Shown here one piece after another: positions 17,658-27,310 of a stretch of 64,000 bases of DNA (within the stretch, counting starts at the first letter, position 1; every line of letters begins with the position of its first letter). A program made the position numbers and the translations under genes. The notes beneath the pieces are model-generated. The model did no database searches. It was not told the origin of the DNA and was given only the letters and a program-made list of their open reading frames with translations. Source of the DNA: Halobacillus hunanensis (GTDB taxonomy: Bacteria > Bacillota > Bacilli > Bacillales > Halobacillaceae); assembly GCF_900166655.1 (NCBI RefSeq), contig NZ_FVZB01000006.1:496001-560000 (forward strand), given 5' to 3'.

Positions 17658-17695
17658 AAAGACTCCAAACAGCTTTACAGCCATTCAGAGTCTTT
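17658..17695 (-). terminator. Rho-independent terminator
   Basis: AAAGACTC (17658-17665) pairs with GAGTCTTT (17688-17695). On the minus strand a run of seven T follows. It terminates the gene at 17699-18163. Confidence 0.75.
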
Positions 17696-17698
17696 CTA

Positions 17699-18163
17699 TC
17701 ACTTCTTATAATCCCACAAAATCTTCCACTCTTCCTTCACCTTCGCTGCAAAAACCTCCTGATGCAACGCAAAGTTCCCATATTTCCCTTTATACGTTTG
17801 AGTAACCGTAGTGGTATACACAACATTAATTGGTTCCGCTTTTTTCGTCATCGACCATCCTTCTATTTTTTCCATATCACTTAAAGAATACGTAAATGTG
17901 GTCACGCCAAAGTGATTCATAAATACATGTGCCCGGTCCTGAATGTAGTGTCCTTTGGCAAACTTTTCTTTCATGAGCGGGTGAAAAAGCTGCCAGGATG
18001 AAGCGAATTCTCCTTTTTGTTCATGGTCGTAAAATGTTTTTACAGCTTCTCTTGCCTGCTCGCTCGGGGATTGCCGCAGCATAAAAATCCCTAGCACCAC
18101 GAGTCCGGTGACCAATACTGCTGCTATGAGGAAGAATGGTAATTTGCTTTTCTTCTGCTGCAC
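17699..18163 (-). CDS. Membrane-anchored protein of unknown function
   Basis: Encodes 154 residues from a GTG with GGGGGTGG upstream. One N-terminal membrane helix (FFLIAAVLVTGLVVLGIFML, residues 10-29) is followed by an outside domain of about 120 residues. That domain has alternating helix and strand (AREAVKTFYDHEQKGEFASSW, then GKYGNFALHQEVFAAKVKEEW), which resembles an NTF2-like/DUF4878-type fold by pattern only. It stands alone between the ROK operon and a frameshifted mini-gene and has its own terminator. I do not recognise a named family. Confidence 0.65.
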   Translation of the reverse strand: MQQKKSKLPFFLIAAVLVTGLVVLGIFMLRQSPSEQAREAVKTFYDHEQKGEFASSWQLFHPLMKEKFAKGHYIQDRAHVFMNHFGVTTFTYSLSDMEKIEGWSMTKKAEPINVVYTTTVTQTYKGKYGNFALHQEVFAAKVKEEWKILWDYKK

Positions 18164-18254
18164 GCCTGCCCACCCCCGTAATGACCTTTATACCACTAAA
18201 CTATGCAGAAACATCGTACATTTAGTACAAGGGTGGTGGAGGTAAACCTGCATC

Positions 18255-18399
18255 TTACAGCTCAAAATTCATTTTATATCCTTTGTCAGTCCACGTTCCT
18301 TCTGCTTCTCGCTGTCGCTGTTCTTCACGCGTAGGAAAATACGAGCCCGGCTCCAGCAAGCAAGGTTAGACTAATTAAGCTAATCCACCATTTTTTCAT
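18255..18399 (-). pseudogene. Small exported protein gene with a probable single-base frameshift
   Basis: From ATG 18399 (AGAGGGA eight bases upstream) the frame reads a signal-like helix, KKWWISLISLTLLAGAGLVF, and stops at a TGA at 18325-18327. In the next frame, from the TTTT at about 18336-18339, the sequence continues PTREEQRQREAEGTWTDKG and ends at a TAA at 18255. Joined, this would be a 47-residue exported or membrane protein. An extra T in the T4 run explains the break, so either a mutation or a read error is possible. The product is unknown. Confidence 0.5.
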
Positions 18400-18515
18400 C
18401 AAAAAAATCCCTCTGCATTTTCTAGTGTTCTAATTCATACACTAGTTCTCTTCACACATATCATGCTGTTTCTCAAACAAAAAAAGAATCCATGGCAGGC
18501 ATAGATTCTTCTTAT

Positions 18516-19778
18516 TCATAGTGCATCCCTATACCGTTGATAATAAGCTTCTACATTATTAAGCAAAAGCAACTCCGTGTATAGGTATGTCTTCATATTA
18601 AAATCATTAAAATCAATTGCCGTTAATTCCTGGATCTGTTTTATCCGGTAATTTAACGTGTTTGGATGAATGAACAACTGATTAGCGGTCTGCTTTCCTT
18701 TACCATTATTAGCTAAATAAACTTCAAGCGTACGCAGCAAATCAGTCTGCTTCTCTGTATCATTGTGAATCAAAGTCAATAAATCATCACTGTAATAATC
18801 TTCGGAGCTATTTTTTTCATAAAGAGTAGCTAAATAACGATATATCCCGAGTTTGGTAAACTCACGCGGCATTGATTCAGGCCGTGGCGTAATGAAATTG
18901 GCAATCTCAATCACTTCAAGGGCTTCAAGGAAACTTTTCCTAATTTGATAAAGAGATGTGTACTCTTTACCAACTCCAATGAGGAAATTGTAAAATTCCT
19001 CTTCCCCGGTCTCAGATTTGACTTCTTCTATTAATTCCCTGGCCATATCCCGTGTAGATAACCTGTTTTCTGACTTGCCATAAAGGACCATAATCATTTG
19101 AAATTCCGTTTTTAAATAATGAATGTTCTTTTTAGTGGAAGATTGGTGAACTGATTTCTCCAGGTAATCCAACATGTAATTATGCTGAGCAGCGGTTACC
19201 GAAAAAACCACCACCGAAAAGCGTTCCGGCAAGGTCAGCTTGGCAAGAGAAGCATCATGGCGGAACTGACTCTCGCTCCCATATTCATGGTGCAGCAGCT
19301 TCCACATTAACTCTTCTCTTCTCCCCTCTTTAGCGTTCGCCTTTTCATACATATCGTAAATCAGCTTCCCAAGGTGCGGAGTAACCTCTTCCAGAAGAGT
19401 CAGTTCCTCATCGGTCAAAAGATGATCCGATTCCTGTACCCATATATAGCCCATCGTATGACCAATGTGCTTGGCAGCCGTCACGACCCGCTGATGAAAT
19501 CCAAGCTCCTCAATCGGATGGACACGGATCGGATCAGGCCGCTGTTCCAGACGCTGAACAATGCCTTCTTTTTTAAGGCGATCGATAACGAAGATGGGGC
19601 ACTTTTTTGAGAGAATCGTTTTCTGCAGGGATTGATCAAACTCATCCATGGATGAACTATAGGAAATCAATTCAAAATTCTTATTCTCTATAATGACGGG
19701 CTTACGCAATGTCGAACTGATCAGCTCAGTGGCTTTATGAATATCCTCTACCTGGAGGATCAATTCCTTTACTTCCAT
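18516..19778 (-). CDS. putR: Proline-responsive transcriptional activator, PucR family
   Basis: A 420-residue regulator. The N-terminal sensor half holds PVIIENKNFELISYSS and GYIWVQESDHLLTDEELTLL-type segments. The C-terminal PucR helix-turn-helix is TANQLFIHPNTLNYRIKQI (about residues 361-379). Length, architecture and position just downstream of putB-putC match B. subtilis PutR, which activates proline catabolic genes when proline is present. A candidate binding repeat lies in the putB promoter at 22606-22645. The gene is monocistronic with its own start region; GGGGAGGGG lies upstream of the ATG. Confidence 0.85.
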   Translation of the reverse strand: MEVKELILQVEDIHKATELISSTLRKPVIIENKNFELISYSSSMDEFDQSLQKTILSKKCPIFVIDRLKKEGIVQRLEQRPDPIRVHPIEELGFHQRVVTAAKHIGHTMGYIWVQESDHLLTDEELTLLEEVTPHLGKLIYDMYEKANAKEGRREELMWKLLHHEYGSESQFRHDASLAKLTLPERFSVVVFSVTAAQHNYMLDYLEKSVHQSSTKKNIHYLKTEFQMIMVLYGKSENRLSTRDMARELIEEVKSETGEEEFYNFLIGVGKEYTSLYQIRKSFLEALEVIEIANFITPRPESMPREFTKLGIYRYLATLYEKNSSEDYYSDDLLTLIHNDTEKQTDLLRTLEVYLANNGKGKQTANQLFIHPNTLNYRIKQIQELTAIDFNDFNMKTYLYTELLLLNNVEAYYQRYRDAL

Positions 19779-19908
19779 ATAACCCCTCCCCTTTCCAAGT
19801 AGTATGATTTTACTACATATCTCACGTTATTACCCACTATTATAGCGAGTTAGACTGGAAAGAGAAAGGGAAACATCTGTCTAACTATTAAAGTAGGCCT
19901 ATGATTCA

Positions 19909-19971
19909 ATTACTCGCCCTCGTTTATCAGCGCTCACCTCCCATATTCCGGCGCTCATCTCCCATATTCAC
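19909..19971. repeat. Short 21-bp-period repeat array
   Basis: GCGCTCACCTCCCATATTCC at 19930 is repeated with two changes 21 bases later at 19951 (GCGCTCATCTCCCATATTCA). A more degenerate unit precedes at 19909, and GCCACG at 19972 starts a broken further unit. It lies between putR and the put terminator. The step length equals that of the array at 17455-17622. Confidence 0.65.
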
Positions 19972-19977
19972 GCCACG

Positions 19978-20012
19978 AAAAAAAAGCCCTCCCGCACCTC
20001 GGGAGAGCTTTT
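19978..20012 (-). terminator. Terminator of the putB-putC operon
   Basis: AAAAGC-C-CTCCC pairs with GGGAG-A-GCTTTT (19982-20012), giving T8 on the minus strand at the exit side. It lies 15 bases after the putC stop. Confidence 0.85.
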
Positions 20013-20026
20013 CACTAACTAGATTC

Positions 20027-21574
20027 TTAGAATTTTTCTGAAATAGTTTTCGCTTGCATGTGAAGCGCAAGATAATCTGGACCGCCGGCTTTAGAATCGG
20101 TACCGGACATTTTGAATCCGCCGAATGGCTGATATCCAACAATTGCGCCTGTACAGTTACGGTTAAAGTACAGGTTCCCAACGTGGAAATCGTATTTCGC
20201 TTTTTCAAGGTGATCGCGGTTATCGGAAATAACAGCGCCTGTCAGGCCATACTCGGTATTGTTGGCAATTTCAATGGCTTCGTCAAAATCCTTCGCTTTT
20301 GTGAAGCAAACGACTGGGCCAAAAATTTCTTCCTGCTGCATGCGGGAATCTGGTGCTAAATCAGCAAAGATAGTTGGCTCGATGAAGTACCCTTTAGAGT
20401 CATCACCTTTACCGCCTGTGACTAAGCGGCCTTCTTCTTTACCAATTTCGATATAGCTCATCACTTTGTCATATGCACCCTGGTCCACCACAGGTCCCAT
20501 GTAGACGTTGTCTTCGGATGCGTTACCGACTGTTAACTCTTTCGCACGCTTCGCTACCATATCAAGCAGCTCATCGTACACATCTTCATGAACGACTGCG
20601 CGTGAACCGGAAGAACATTTTTGTCCGGAGAATCCGAAGGCTGATACGATAATTGCTTCAGCAGCTGTTTCTAGATTAGCGCTGCTATCCACAACCACCG
20701 TGTCTTTACCGCCCATTTCAGCGATGACTTGCTTTAAGTGGTTTTGCCCTTCTTGAATTTCAGCGGCACGCTTGATGATACGTGTACCGACATCGCGTGA
20801 ACCAGTGAAGGAAATTAGAGCTGTTTTCGGATGATCGACAAGGTAGTCACCCACTTCGCCGCCGCTTCCTGGTACATAGTTCAAGACGCCTTTCGGAAGA
20901 CCTGCTTCTTCAAGCACCTCTACGAATTTCGCTGCAATAACCGGGCTATTACTAGCCGGTTTCAGTACAACAGTGCTTCCAGTAACAAGCGGCGCAACCG
21001 CTGTACCTGCCATAATGGCAAAAGCCAAGTTCCAAGGTGGAATGACGACTGCTACACCTGTAGAAGTGTAAATGTAGCGGTTTTGTTCTCCTGGACGGCT
21101 TTCCACTGGCTTGCCGTCTTTTAATTCAAGCATTTGACGACCATAATATTCTAGGAAGTCAATCGCTTCAGCTGTATCTGCATCTGCTTCTTTCCAAGGT
21201 TTACCGACTTCATAAACAAGGTAGGCAGAAAATTCGTGCTTACGGCGGCGAATAATGCTAGCTGCGCGGAATAACAACTCTGCACGCGCACGCTCACTCC
21301 ACTTTCTCCAGTCTTCGAATGCAGTAGCAGCGGATTGAACAGCTTTTTCAGCAATCTCTGAATTAGCTTTAGATACAGTACCAACCACTTGCTTCGTGTT
21401 CGCTGGGTTAGTAGAAACGATTTGTTCATCAGTACGGATTCGTTCTCCGTTTACAAGCAAATCATGCTTCTGCCCTAGTTCATCTTTTACTTTTTTCAAC
21501 GCCTCTTCAAAGGCTTTTTTATTTTCCTCAATTGTAAAATCTGTGAATGGTTCGTGTTTATAAGGTGTGACCAT
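20027..21574 (-). CDS. putC: 1-pyrroline-5-carboxylate dehydrogenase
   Basis: Encodes 515 residues from ATG 21574, with AGGAG nine bases upstream; the longer frame to 21622 has no ribosome site. This length equals that of Bacillus PutC/RocA proteins. The aldehyde dehydrogenase nucleophile is Cys320 in FSGQKCSS and the general base is Glu286 in AEMGGKD. The NAD+ contact TGSRDVG is at about 258-264. It oxidises P5C/glutamate semialdehyde to glutamate, the second step of proline breakdown. It lies 19 bases after putB. Proline is also a compatible solute, so the pathway fits a halophile. Confidence 0.93.
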   Translation of the reverse strand: MVTPYKHEPFTDFTIEENKKAFEEALKKVKDELGQKHDLLVNGERIRTDEQIVSTNPANTKQVVGTVSKANSEIAEKAVQSAATAFEDWRKWSERARAELLFRAASIIRRRKHEFSAYLVYEVGKPWKEADADTAEAIDFLEYYGRQMLELKDGKPVESRPGEQNRYIYTSTGVAVVIPPWNLAFAIMAGTAVAPLVTGSTVVLKPASNSPVIAAKFVEVLEEAGLPKGVLNYVPGSGGEVGDYLVDHPKTALISFTGSRDVGTRIIKRAAEIQEGQNHLKQVIAEMGGKDTVVVDSSANLETAAEAIIVSAFGFSGQKCSSGSRAVVHEDVYDELLDMVAKRAKELTVGNASEDNVYMGPVVDQGAYDKVMSYIEIGKEEGRLVTGGKGDDSKGYFIEPTIFADLAPDSRMQQEEIFGPVVCFTKAKDFDEAIEIANNTEYGLTGAVISDNRDHLEKAKYDFHVGNLYFNRNCTGAIVGYQPFGGFKMSGTDSKAGGPDYLALHMQAKTISEKF

Positions 21575-21593
21575 AACAAAATTCTCCTCTCGA

Positions 21594-22511
21594 TTATTTA
21601 CTAAATATTCCTTTAATCGCAAAAGCGATATTCGCAGGTCTTTCAGCTAGCCGTCTCATAAAGTATCCATACCAATCATCGCCATAAGGCATATACACTC
21701 TTACTTTATAGCCTTCCTTCAACAGATCATACTGCGTTTGGTTTCTCATTCCATACAACATTTGAAACTCAAACTGATCCGTAGAAATGCCATGCTCTTT
21801 CACTAATTCTTTAGTAAAATTAATGATCGCATCATCATGGCTGGCTATGGCTGTGTAATGACCATTTAAAAGATTTTTCTTAATGAGACGTTTTAAATTG
21901 GCATCGACCTCCGGCTTATCTGCAAAAGCCACTTTGCCCGATTCCTTATAAGCTCCTTTAACTAGCCTTAAATAAGGGTCGTAAGCATGCAGCTCATCAA
22001 CATCCTCATTGGAACGATAAAGATAAGCCTGAATGACCGTCCCCAAGTTGTGATATTTCTCTTTTAATGCTTTGTAAATCTCAAGGGTTTCCCCACATCG
22101 AGAGGAATCCTCCATATCGATCGTCACTGTAATATCATGACGTTCGGCCTCCTGCGAAATTCGCTCCATGTTTTCCATGACGAGCTCCTTGTTTAAATCA
22201 AGCCCCAGTGACGTCAGCTTCAGTGATATCTCTGAATTCAACTGGTGATGAGCAATCGCCTGAATGGTTTCGATACACTCTTGAGAGCGCTTTCTTGATT
22301 CGGCCTCGGAATCGACAAATTCCCCAAGGTGGTCAACCGTAACTTGCAATCCATCATGGTTCAGCTGTTTAATCAATGGAATTGCCTGGGAGAATGTTTC
22401 TCCACCTACAATCTTGTCAGCCCCAAATCTCGTTCCAAACCGCTTCGCTAAACGATCTAATACTTTGTTATTGGAAAGGTATAAGAAAAAATTCTTACTA
22501 ATGGCTTCCAA
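21594..22511 (-). CDS. putB: Proline dehydrogenase
   Basis: About 305 residues of monofunctional FAD-linked proline dehydrogenase. [38 protein letters not shown] and the C-terminal [13 protein letters not shown] match Bacillus PutB/FadM closely; the paired Arg in RRLAERP binds the proline carboxylate. The TTG at 22511 is preferred because GGAG lies ten bases upstream, while a GTG at 22520 would be only one base from it. It oxidises proline to P5C and delivers electrons to the membrane quinone pool. First gene of the put operon. Confidence 0.92.
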   Translation of the reverse strand: MEAISKNFFLYLSNNKVLDRLAKRFGTRFGADKIVGGETFSQAIPLIKQLNHDGLQVTVDHLGEFVDSEAESRKRSQECIETIQAIAHHQLNSEISLKLTSLGLDLNKELVMENMERISQEAERHDITVTIDMEDSSRCGETLEIYKALKEKYHNLGTVIQAYLYRSNEDVDELHAYDPYLRLVKGAYKESGKVAFADKPEVDANLKRLIKKNLLNGHYTAIASHDDAIINFTKELVKEHGISTDQFEFQMLYGMRNQTQYDLLKEGYKVRVYMPYGDDWYGYFMRRLAERPANIAFAIKGIFSK

Positions 22512-22597
22512 GATGACCACACTCCTTTACCTGTGTCTTTCTATGGACACCATGTGGATTCAAACAATGAAATCTTTGAATTTCATCTGTTAAGAAA

Positions 22598-22645
22598 ATT
22601 ATAACGATTGTGACTTGCTTTTAACAACGTGCACAAACCACAATC
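22598..22645 (-). promoter_or_regulatory. putB promoter with candidate PutR-binding inverted repeat
   Basis: On the minus strand TTGTTA (22622-22627), an 18-base spacer and TATAAT (22598-22603) form a good sigma-A promoter. GATTGTG (22606-22612) and CACAATC (22639-22645) are inverted copies, one inside the spacer and one upstream of the -35. TTGTG/CACAA half-sites resemble the B. subtilis PutR box. Between 22646 and 22872 no gene or clear signal was seen. Confidence 0.55.
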
Positions 22646-22872
22646 TTTCCACCATGGTTTTATGATGATTACACAACTGGTTCTCTCCCTGTTTATCCGC
22701 CGCGTATCTCACCTAAACATAAGACCTCACCGAAGTTGGGCTGCTTCTCACGCTTCTGATTAACATATGGCCCTATTTCATAACGTAAACCACTGAAATG
22801 ATAGGGGTTATGACGTTGCTTCGTTCAGTACTCTGCTGGACAAACTTACCATTTTATTTATGGACTTTATAC

Positions 22873-22918
22873 ACAAAAAAAAAGACGGGTACCAACCGAG
22901 AGGCAGCGACCCATCTTT
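22873..22918 (-). terminator. Terminator of the ABC exporter operon
   Basis: AAAGACGGGT (22881-22890) pairs with ACCCATCTTT (22909-22918) with one G-T pair. On the minus strand it exits into a T-run of nine or more. It sits 11 bases after the permease stop. Confidence 0.8.
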
Positions 22919-22928
22919 CTTACATAAA

Positions 22929-25502
22929 TTAAATATTTTCCTGTTTCAACGCATCAATAATATTTTGCTTTTTAATCTTCACACTTGAATAAAACATCGC
23001 TGAACTAACGATAACAAAAATAGCTATAGTCGCATACAGCATGCTCATCCAAGGTAAAGAGAATCCATACGCAAAAGTATTTCTGATTGATAAATAGATT
23101 AAGCCCATCACCGCAACACTAATAGGGAGACCGTAGAGGAGGGCCTTTAAACCATAGAAAATACTCTCATAGTTAATCATTTTGTTAAAGCCTTTAGGCG
23201 TCATCCCAACTGACTTCAACATGGCAAATTCTCGTTTTCTAAGCGAGATACTTGTAGAAATCGTATTAAAAATGTTCGCGATGGATATTAAGGAAATCAA
23301 CCCGATAAATCCATAGGTGAAGACCGACATAAGCAAGAGCATCTGTTGATTGCGCTGCCTGTTCTGATAGACGTTGAACACGTTCATATCGGAAGGCTTA
23401 GCTTCCTCTAGAGCCTCCTGGGTTTTCATAGGATCTGAACTGTTCATGTACAAATACATTTGTACTTCTCTTCCGCCTTGCTCTTTGATGAACTGGTCAA
23501 AAGTCTCATGAGAAACAATGACACTTACTCCTCCTAATCCAGGTGGATTGATACCCATCGGCACTTCCTTAGTTAAGGCACCTATTTCTACCGTATTTAA
23601 AAATTGCTTTTCTTCTGTTTTGTAATCCATGGCATATAATTCGAGCTTATCAACTTGTTCCGAATTTATCGCTTCTGTCTCGATAAATTTGCCCGATTCA
23701 GGTTCACGATAGCTTATCTGATTTAGAACGATTGCAGCATTCGATTCGAGCAGTTTTTCTGCATCTGCCCCAATCCTTTCAGCATAATCGCGAAAGCTTT
23801 CTTCATCAAGCCCGTAGAATGGAACAGAGTAAGGATACTTTCCGCCTTTTACATCACTCTTGGCCAGTTGTTTTTTTACCCTCTCAATCGCAGCTGACTT
23901 TTCAATCCAAGTAAATAAATGAGCTCGTTTAACAATACTGGATTCTGTGACATTTGCAAGGTTCGTGAATGATCTGTAGTCCTCTGCATCATAAGTCGAA
24001 TTACCCGTAACTTGGATATCATAATTGATATCAGTTTGAGAAAGTTCCAGTGATTTTTCAATATTTGAAGTCCAAAAAGCGACAGTTAAGAACAGAATAA
24101 TGCTGATAATGAGCGAAATGACAGTTGCCTGATACCTCCTCTTATTCCTTTTTAAGTTTTTCAATCCAATTTCTGCTTCCATTCCGAAAATCTTTCTGAC
24201 GAGCTTAGAGGTTTTGACTGCCTTCTTTGATAATTTAATATCCTGTGTCTGGCGTATGGCATCGATGGCCGAAACTTTTGATGCTTTACGGGCTGGCATA
24301 TAGGTGGAAATGAAGATCGTCACCATTGAAATCACGCTGGCTGCCAAAATAGATACAGGGGTAACGACCACTTGGAGCTGCTCAGTAATCCCAAGTGCTC
24401 CTTCAATAAAGTTGTTGATTGAAAAGAAAGTAACAGCCATCCCAGCCAACCCGGCAAGGATACCAATAGGAATACTAATAACTCCAATCATGAAACCTTC
24501 AAAAAATACCGAGTTTCTCTTTTGCTTTTTCGTTGCTCCTACACTCGAAAGCATCCCAAGATGTCTCGCTCGTTCTGAAACACTGATTGCAAAAGCATTA
24601 TAGATTAAAGTGACAGAGCCAATGATGATGATAGCTATAATAATGGCTGCCAAAGAATACATTGTCCGATTTAAATTGTTATTATCAGAGACGCCGTAAT
24701 ACCGAAGCAATCTATCGTTAAAACTAACGGTCTCTATATGATGTTGCTCAGCTAATTTCTCAGCATGTTCATAAAGCGAACGCGTAACCTCATTTAACAC
24801 AACAATAGCGTTTCCAGTATTTTGTTGTGACAAAAGGCTTTGATTGACATAGGTTAACGCTGTATAACCTGGGGCCCATGCAGGTTTCCATGTAGGCCGT
24901 TCGATAATCCCCACAATCCTGTAGGTTTTTGTCTTTTCTATTTGTAAAGACTCGATGGAACCGTTCTGGTCCGTTTGCAGCGGATCCATTTGTGTTAAGG
25001 CGCCTTTTTTTCCGTCTGCATAACGCTTTCCTAGCTCGAGTTTTATGCGGTCGCCAATCTTATATCCTATGCCCTGCTGATCAGCCACTTCTTCTGAGAT
25101 AACGATTTCATTTTCGCTTTTCGGAAGCTGCCCCTTGCTTAATTCGATAGGAAACTGATCGAAGCCTTGATCATTATAGGCTTTAACAAATAAATAAGGT
25201 TTACTTCTCATTTCTGAATCTGGGAGAGAAGCATAGCCAAGATTGTTTCCTAACACCACGGTGTCAGTCGCTTCGTCTTTTTTAATCGCTTCGATTTGCT
25301 CGGGACTTACATTTTCATACTTCACATGCCATTCTCCATCCATGGCAATCGATTGTCTTTTCATCAAATCTAAAAAAGAAACCGCAAGCGTTACCACGGC
25401 TGTTACCATAGCAACGGAGATGATGACACCAAAGATCGTCACCAGCGTTCTCCTTTTATTTTCCTTTAAGTGTCTGGCGGTCAATTTATTGACAATGTTC
25501 AC
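22929..25502 (-). CDS. FtsX/MacB-type ABC transporter permease
   Basis: An 857-residue permease with two FtsX units: a membrane helix near residues 15-35, a large outside domain, three helices at about 283-410, then a second cycle starting near 463 and three helices at about 742-850. Conserved FtsX patterns are seen at ARHLGMLSSVGATKKQKRNSVFFEG and its second-half copy KREFAMLKSVGMTPKGF (shown in part). It starts with a GTG that overlaps the ATPase stop as GTGA, with GAGGTGAT upstream. Such permeases export or extract peptides or lipid-linked compounds. With its own two-component system, antimicrobial-peptide resistance is likely. Confidence 0.85.
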   Translation of the reverse strand: MNIVNKLTARHLKENKRRTLVTIFGVIISVAMVTAVVTLAVSFLDLMKRQSIAMDGEWHVKYENVSPEQIEAIKKDEATDTVVLGNNLGYASLPDSEMRSKPYLFVKAYNDQGFDQFPIELSKGQLPKSENEIVISEEVADQQGIGYKIGDRIKLELGKRYADGKKGALTQMDPLQTDQNGSIESLQIEKTKTYRIVGIIERPTWKPAWAPGYTALTYVNQSLLSQQNTGNAIVVLNEVTRSLYEHAEKLAEQHHIETVSFNDRLLRYYGVSDNNNLNRTMYSLAAIIIAIIIIGSVTLIYNAFAISVSERARHLGMLSSVGATKKQKRNSVFFEGFMIGVISIPIGILAGLAGMAVTFFSINNFIEGALGITEQLQVVVTPVSILAASVISMVTIFISTYMPARKASKVSAIDAIRQTQDIKLSKKAVKTSKLVRKIFGMEAEIGLKNLKRNKRRYQATVISLIISIILFLTVAFWTSNIEKSLELSQTDINYDIQVTGNSTYDAEDYRSFTNLANVTESSIVKRAHLFTWIEKSAAIERVKKQLAKSDVKGGKYPYSVPFYGLDEESFRDYAERIGADAEKLLESNAAIVLNQISYREPESGKFIETEAINSEQVDKLELYAMDYKTEEKQFLNTVEIGALTKEVPMGINPPGLGGVSVIVSHETFDQFIKEQGGREVQMYLYMNSSDPMKTQEALEEAKPSDMNVFNVYQNRQRNQQMLLLMSVFTYGFIGLISLISIANIFNTISTSISLRKREFAMLKSVGMTPKGFNKMINYESIFYGLKALLYGLPISVAVMGLIYLSIRNTFAYGFSLPWMSMLYATIAIFVIVSSAMFYSSVKIKKQNIIDALKQENI

Positions 25503-26182
25503 GGACGGATCACCTCATCTTTGGCAATCTTGCCATCCTCAATGGAAATGACCCGATCTGCCTGCAAAGCAATCCGTTCATCATGCGTAATTACGATGAG
25601 CGTTTGATTATAGGTTTTATTAAACATCTTTAGCAGTTCCATGATTTCGCTGCTGTTCTTACTATCGAGGTTACCCGTCGGCTCATCCGCTAGCATCATG
25701 GCCGGGTTGCTGATCAAGGCACGGCCGATCGATACCCGTTGCTGCTGGCCGCCTGAGAGCTGATTAGGCAAGTGGCTTAACCGATTATCCAAGCCTAGTA
25801 AACGGACAATATCCTGGAACTGTTTCTCATCTACCTTGTGGTCATCCAACAATACAGGAAGAGTAATATTTTCTTCAACTGACAAAATAGGTATCAAGTT
25901 ATAAAACTGATAAATCAAACCAATCTGGCGCCGTCTAAAAATCGCCAGCTGTGTTTCATCCAATTCATAGATATCTGTGTTATCAACTAAAACCTTACCG
26001 CTTGTCGGTCGATCCACGCCACCTAATAAATGAAGCAAGGTCGATTTCCCCGAGCCCGATGGTCCAACGATCACGACAAATTCGCCTTTTTCCACCGAAA
26101 ATGACACATCATCAAGCGCCTTAACAGCCGTTTCTCCTTTTCCATACACTTTAGACAGATTTTCTATTTGTAAAATTCCCAT
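25499..26182 (-). CDS. ABC transporter ATP-binding protein (LolD/MacB type)
   Basis: Encodes 227 residues from ATG 26182 (GGGGG eight bases upstream); upstream in-frame starts lack ribosome sites. Walker A is GPSGSGKST, signature [15 protein letters not shown], Walker [14 protein letters not shown]. This is the ATPase class that pairs with FtsX-fold permeases in mechanotransmission exporters. Its last codon overlaps the permease start, so the two are coupled. It follows the histidine kinase gene by about 120 bases. Confidence 0.92.
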   Translation of the reverse strand: MGILQIENLSKVYGKGETAVKALDDVSFSVEKGEFVVIVGPSGSGKSTLLHLLGGVDRPTSGKVLVDNTDIYELDETQLAIFRRRQIGLIYQFYNLIPILSVEENITLPVLLDDHKVDEKQFQDIVRLLGLDNRLSHLPNQLSGGQQQRVSIGRALISNPAMMLADEPTGNLDSKNSSEIMELLKMFNKTYNQTLIVITHDERIALQADRVISIEDGKIAKDEVIRP

Positions 26183-26304
26183 TTGTGAAACCCCCATGAT
26201 TTTGATGTTGCCTTCAGTATATCTGCCTATCATGACTTTAAAGTGACTCTTAAGTGACAATTTAGTCACCTGCGCTTATCGGACAGGTTGAAAATCAAAC
26301 CCCT

Positions 26305-27309
26305 TTAGATCACATGGTTATAAAACTTAATTTGAAATTGTGTTCCTTCGCCTTGTTCGCTCCACACCTCAATATCACCGTTCTGACTAGTGACAATACT
26401 ATAGGCCATCGCTAATCCAATGCCAACACTATCATCTTCTGCATTTTTCCCTTTATAAAATCGCTTGAATATATACGGAAGATCTTCTTTTGGAATTCCT
26501 TTCCCAGTATCCTTAATCGTAAGTTCGGTGAAAAGAGTGTTTTCAGAATAGGTAACGTGTATAGTCCCGCCCTCTCCTGTATGCTCAACACAGTTTTTTA
26601 AAATGTTGAGAACGGCTTCAGCCGTCCAGTTAAAATCCCCGCGGAAAGTCACTGTATCCTCCCCGGTAGTGGTTAATTGCTGTTGTTTAATATCCATAGG
26701 AATCCTGACAGGCTCAGCCGCTTTGTTGATTAAGTCTTTAACGGACACTTTTTCTTTTTTGAAGGTCGCCGTGCCAGCATCTATTTTCGACAGTTTTAAT
26801 AAGGAAGTAACGAGCCATTCGATCCTTTCTAATTGGACACGGATATTCTGAGTAAATTCTTCCCGCTTTGATTCACTCAAGTTAGGATCACTTAATAAAT
26901 CAGCCATAACCATCATAGAAGTGAGCGGTGTTTTCAACTGATGAGAAATATCTGAAATGGCATCCATTAGTGTTACTTTGTCACGTTGCAGAAGAGCACT
27001 GTGTTCCGAAAGCATTAAAGTAACTTTGTACATATCGTTCTTTAAAATACTTAACTCACCCTCATGGTTATCACGAATATCTAACGAATAATCACCGCTG
27101 CTGATCCGCCTTAAATAATTGGACAGTTTTTCAATTTCCTTATAACGCCAAGCTGTATAAAACAAGCTGCAACTTATAAGCAAAACAGCCGTTATAATGA
27201 CGAAAAGTGCTGCTTGAACTGATAGCATCACTGCCGCCGCTCCGGCCGCTATTAGACTAATTACACATAGGGTTATCAGCAGAAGACGAATCTCTTGATT
27301 ACGGAGCAT
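26305..27309 (-). CDS. Sensor histidine kinase with two membrane helices
   Basis: Encodes 334 residues from ATG 27309 with GGTGA five bases upstream, next to the response-regulator stop. Membrane helices are at about 8-28 and 34-52, with almost no outside loop, then a HAMP-like linker. The HisKA box DISHQLKTPL carries His123. The N box reads NILKNCVEHT, and G boxes DTGKGIP and GIGLAMAYS follow. The tiny outside loop suggests sensing within the membrane or through the ABC exporter, as for other peptide-resistance kinases. Confidence 0.88.
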   Translation of the reverse strand: MLRNQEIRLLLITLCVISLIAAGAAAVMLSVQAALFVIITAVLLISCSLFYTAWRYKEIEKLSNYLRRISSGDYSLDIRDNHEGELSILKNDMYKVTLMLSEHSALLQRDKVTLMDAISDISHQLKTPLTSMMVMADLLSDPNLSESKREEFTQNIRVQLERIEWLVTSLLKLSKIDAGTATFKKEKVSVKDLINKAAEPVRIPMDIKQQQLTTTGEDTVTFRGDFNWTAEAVLNILKNCVEHTGEGGTIHVTYSENTLFTELTIKDTGKGIPKEDLPYIFKRFYKGKNAEDDSVGIGLAMAYSIVTSQNGDIEVWSEQGEGTQFQIKFYNHVI

Positions 27310-27310
27310 T

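Noticed and set aside
21151-21429. Minus-strand frame inside putC
   Set aside because: It overlaps an unmistakable P5C dehydrogenase in another frame.
22683-22731. CTCNCC words upstream of putB as a further 21-bp repeat array
   Set aside because: Spacings are 25 and 18 bases, not 21.
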